NCBI GenBank assembly: GCA_001465935.1
Contig: LNKV01000020.1
Coordinates: 1,061,252-1,125,251 of the forward strand
Source: Clarireedia homoeocarpa
Taxonomy: Eukaryota > Ascomycota > Leotiomycetes > Helotiales > Rutstroemiaceae
Length of the DNA stretch: 64,000 nucleotides
Direction: 5' to 3'
Positions within the stretch are counted from its first letter, which is position 1. Each line of letters opens with the position of its first letter. The position numbers and the translations under genes are program-made. Of this stretch, positions 60,589 through 64,000 are shown in pieces. Under the pieces are notes generated by a model that was not told the origin of the DNA, did no database searches, and saw nothing but the letters and a program-made list of their open reading frames with translations.

Positions 60589-62763
60589 TTAATATCCTGC
60601 CATAGACTTAATCGATCTGACGACCATAGATGGAACTTCATGAGCACCAGCTGAATCGGGGTAGACCAAGAAGGCAAGGCCAATAATGATGTAGAGACCG
60701 AGAAGCTAGATCTAAATTAGTATTTATGCGCAAACGTGACAGCAAGGCCGAAAAAAAAAAACTCACCATAGCACCCTCCAAATAGTTACTCTTTCCATCT
60801 TGAATAACATAGGTGACAACCAAAACACTCAAGAAGAAGATGACTGTTTCGAAAGTCTCGAAGTGAAGCGTCATTGGAACATCGATGATCCATCCCAAAA
60901 TAACCAGGAAAGGGGTGACGAGAAGTGCGATTTGCATTGAGGACCCGATAGCAACACCCATAGCAAGATCCATCTTATCCTTAACGGCAACCACAACAGC
61001 GGTGACGTGCTCGGCCGCATTTCCAACAATTGGCAAAAGAATAAGACCGACGAAGGTTTTAGAGATATGGGCTTTCTCGACGAGAGCATCAATGGAGTCA
61101 ACAAGGTAATCGGCGCAAACTGATACACAGACAGTGACGGCAATAAGAACAGCGGCGGCGGCCCAAGGGCTTATTTGCGCTTCTTCCTCTTCTTCTTCAT
61201 CATCATCGGCAGATTGATGTTCGGCATCGAAAAGACCAGAGTGTGTTCGGAGCTGGAACATCAAATAGAGCACATAGAGAATCAGTAAGATAATAGAGGT
61301 GCCGTGGGATAGAATCAGGATATTAGCATCTGAGTCGACTGAGGTCTTGCTAAGTGCGGCATAGAGCTGCAGGGGTCAGCATTGAATCATGAGACCAGAT
61401 TTGAGTTACCTACAGTTGCGGGAATAATCAAGGCGCATGACGCAACAACCATCAAGGAGGACATGGTCGAAGCAACAGTGTTGTTGAATTGCTGTTCAAT
61501 GCCCAAAGCGGTTCCAGTTCGAGTATTGTGGATTCCACCCGCCAAGAAGCAGCATCCCAACACAAGCAGAGAATTCGACAAGATACTGCCCAACATACTC
61601 GATTGAACGATGCGAACCTGGCCTTGCTTCAAAGCGACGATACTGACCTGTATGACTTTGTTAGCTAATGCACTTCCAGTCCCCCCACAGGCCGCACAAG
61701 ACCAACATACAATAAGTTCCACAGCATTTCCAAAGGAGGCGTTCAAGAGCCCTCCTAGTGTCTCTCCCAATTTCATTGAGATTTCTTCCGTAGCAAATGA
61801 AAGGATTGATGCAAGTGGGATAATAGCGAAGAAGTTGAGAATGAAGGTGACGACTGGATCCCAGTGTGTCACGCCTGCAACAATTCCTAATGGCACGAAG
61901 ACCAATAGAACGTTCACATAATTGCTGTACAAAGTAACTTTCCCAACGTGCCATGCCGAAGCGGAATAACGTGTGACGAAGTTGTCGCTGTCCATGCCCG
62001 GTGTGGTCCTCCTGCTGAAAAAGAACTCCTGCACACTAGTTTTCCTTCCAATGACATGTCCATTGCCATGTCCATTGCCCAGCAGGCTTGTATGCTCATT
62101 AGCATCCGGCATGTTGGGTGCTGGACGTCCGTTGTGATCGCTTCGGTAGCTTGCAGAACGTGCTCGCTTCAGTTGTTCTCGGTATTGAGGATGCGCTACA
62201 TATCAGAGATCGCAAACGTTAGCATAGCCACTCTGGATAGTTATCATGTCGAAGATTAGATGTTCCAGTTGTGTCGCGCGCAAACAAATATTGTCTCCAG
62301 ATAGCTTTCTTGGCCCTTGGCGTAATTGGCAAGTGGAGAAGGGATATCACAGGAATGAAAGGATATCAATGAACGGGGGAGGGATTTGATAGAGATGAGT
62401 GAGGCGTGGCTTCAAGCTCGACTAAAGTAATATCTCTCTGCATAGCCGGGTGGTGAATGGGAACACACATGATGCTGGGTTGTAATACCATTTAAAAACG
62501 TCTCGGGAGGGGTATGTGTGCAGCGTGAAATGCAACAAAGGGCTGCACATCAAAGATCCTGGCTGTTGCCCGATTGCTCTGGGTGCAACCGACCACCAAC
62601 AAATGCGTGAGGCTTTCAATTGGTCGAATACGCTGTGCGCGTGCGATGCCAATTGACAATGATTGATTGATTGATTGATTGATTGAAGAGGAAGAATGAT
62701 GGAAAAGTCGAAAAAAGAAAAACGAGGGAGATCACTCATCACGCTGTTCTACTTACAAACCAT
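60589..62763 (-). CDS. VCX1: Vacuolar Ca2+/H+ exchanger (CAX/Vcx1 family)
   Basis: Exons, minus strand: 62763-62757 (ATG GTT T), 62195-61711, 61647-61414, 61366-60767, 60705-60589; all phases agree, about 480 residues. The first exon is only 7 nt and precedes a 561-nt intron; if that is wrong, the start is the ATG at 62112, but the exon reads on protein-like upstream of it (HPQYREQLKRARSASYRSD). The two CAX ion-selectivity repeats are clear: GNAVELIV and GNAAEHVTAV. About eleven hydrophobic segments and a central acidic loop (SADDDEEEEEEAQ) follow the family plan. Role: vacuolar uptake of Ca2+ (and often Mn2+) driven by the proton gradient. The 561-nt intron contains a GATT array (62661-62686). 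Confidence 0.87.
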
Positions 62764-64000
62764 CTTGGCAAAGATCGAGCCGTTTGGTCGCGACTCAATC
62801 GGTGTAATGTATGATGCGGACTAATGTGAGAGAAACAGGGAAATGGACCGAAAGTGGTAATATTGGGTAGGTAGGTTAAGAGGCAGAAAGGGTAAGAAAA
62901 AGGTTTTGGCGTTCGGGATGAACGTTGATTCCTGTGCCAGCGCCTGTGCCTGAGTATGGGATAAGACTGTGTGTGTGTGATGGATAAGTCTCGGGCACTT
63001 ATTTCGTTCGATCGGTGGAAATCCTATCGAGCTCCACTCCGAAGGGGAAATATGTGTGAGCGTTTTTTCTCTTCTTCTTCTTTCTGGAGCTGCTGCGCCT
63101 CCTTTGATATAAAAGAATTGAAGCTTGTGCGGGAAATGGGCTTCTAGACGTTCTGACCCAAAGATGGGGACGAGGCGAGCGAGCTCTACTGGGAAATGAT
63201 CTTCCTCGATGACGATCAAACGGTACAGTACCAGTCCAGAAAATTCCAAGTTTCGCGAAATAAGTTGGTTTCGCTTTGCGTCTTCTTGGGTGGAGCGATT
63301 TGGCCGCACAACAACGTTCCAGATGTCGTGGAAAGGGAAACAGAGGAAGCAAAAGAACACTGCAGAGAGAGAGAGGGAGGGAGGGAGAGAGAGAGAGAGG
63401 GTGAGAGAGAGAGAGAGAGAGGGTGAGAGAGAGAGAGAAGAGTTGGATCTTACCTATTTCAGCTATCAAACATTCGACTATGGCGGTGCAGGTCGAGGAA
63501 GGCACGAATATTGTGGGTGCGGGACTATGCCAGCTGGAAATGGACAGCTGTAGCTGAAGCTGTCAGGGTAGCTGCTGTGAGTATGTGAGTACTAAGTAGG
63601 CGCGAGCAAAGTACGAAGTATGCACGAAGTAATAGTTGAGACGGTGGAGGCGAGGGCGAGGGCGAGACCGAGACTGAGACTGAGACTTTGATGCTTTTCC
63701 TAAAATTGAAGGAACGAGGAGCGCAAAGCGAGGGCCAATGATATCCAATGATGGCCAAGGAGCTACGTGCAACAAGCAGTCTGCCAAGTTATGATGAAGA
63801 GTGTGAGGTTCAAGCAGCCAGTGTACGAAGTGTACGAAGTAAGTAGTTGTATGTAGTGGGAGTGTGGGAGTGTGGGAGTGAGGGAGTGAGGGAGACTGTC
63901 TGGTGTGTCATACGTTTACGACAAACAATTCACTCCTACGAGTAGAGATCAATGCCCAATCCCAATCCCAATCCCAATCCCTATCGTCAGATTCACCAGG
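62764..64000. other. Upstream region of the exchanger gene with GA array
   Basis: No supported gene to the window end. It contains a purine GAGA/GAGG array at about 63364-63439, probably in the leader or promoter, a GTGTGT run near 62970 and a terminal CCAATC array at about 63953-63978. TACGAAGT-like motifs recur near 63611-63630 and 63825-63842. Confidence 0.55.

Noticed and set aside
63196..63553. GA-repeat ORFs at the window end
   Set aside because: Glu/Arg repeat peptides generated by the GAGA array; no start context or domain.

Overview
The window looks like euchromatic nuclear DNA of a filamentous ascomycete. Genes carry short introns (mostly 50-130 nt) with GTRNGT-type donors, CTRAY-like branch sites and YAG acceptors, and intergenic DNA is AT-rich with microsatellites. 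The protein set (Gel/Gas glucanosyltransferase, QDE-2-type Argonaute, pectin methylesterase, fungal Stn1, Fmc1) fits Pezizomycotina. A plant-associated Leotiomycete such as Botrytis or Sclerotinia is my inference, not something the sequence proves. I saw no tRNA, rRNA, CRISPR array or bacterial-type operon.

Layout, left to right: GH72 glucanosyltransferase (+); unrecognised serine/proline-rich protein (+); exocyst subunit Sec3 (+); monocarboxylate-type MFS transporter (+); single-pass membrane protein with an ectodomain and long cytoplasmic tail (+); large proline/serine-rich protein (-); a weak small ORF (-); divergent Fmc1 (-) and EngB/Mrx8 GTPase (+); epsin (+); centrin (-) divergent from Nup98-Nup96 (+); a 2.1 kb repeat-rich spacer; a membrane/coiled-coil protein (+); a small secreted four-cysteine protein (-); Argonaute (-) divergent from a seven-exon DHA2 drug-transporter-like MFS gene (+); a minisatellite and a MITE-like element; pectin methylesterase (+); a DNAJC9-like J protein (+); telomere protein Stn1 (+); and a vacuolar Ca2+/H+ exchanger (-).

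Most genes are housekeeping: secretion and endocytosis (Sec3, epsin), nuclear pore and spindle pole (Nup98-96, centrin), mitochondrial biogenesis (Fmc1, EngB), telomere capping (Stn1), RNA silencing (Argonaute) and calcium homeostasis. Accessory, host-facing functions are the pectin methylesterase, the small secreted protein and the two MFS transporters. I see no secondary-metabolite cluster and no convincing new multi-gene system. The most distinctive non-genic structure is a 327-bp element with perfect 20-bp inverted ends and TA target duplication just upstream of the pectin methylesterase gene. Exon boundaries below were derived by hand from splice signals and reading-frame continuity, and are predictions without transcript support.
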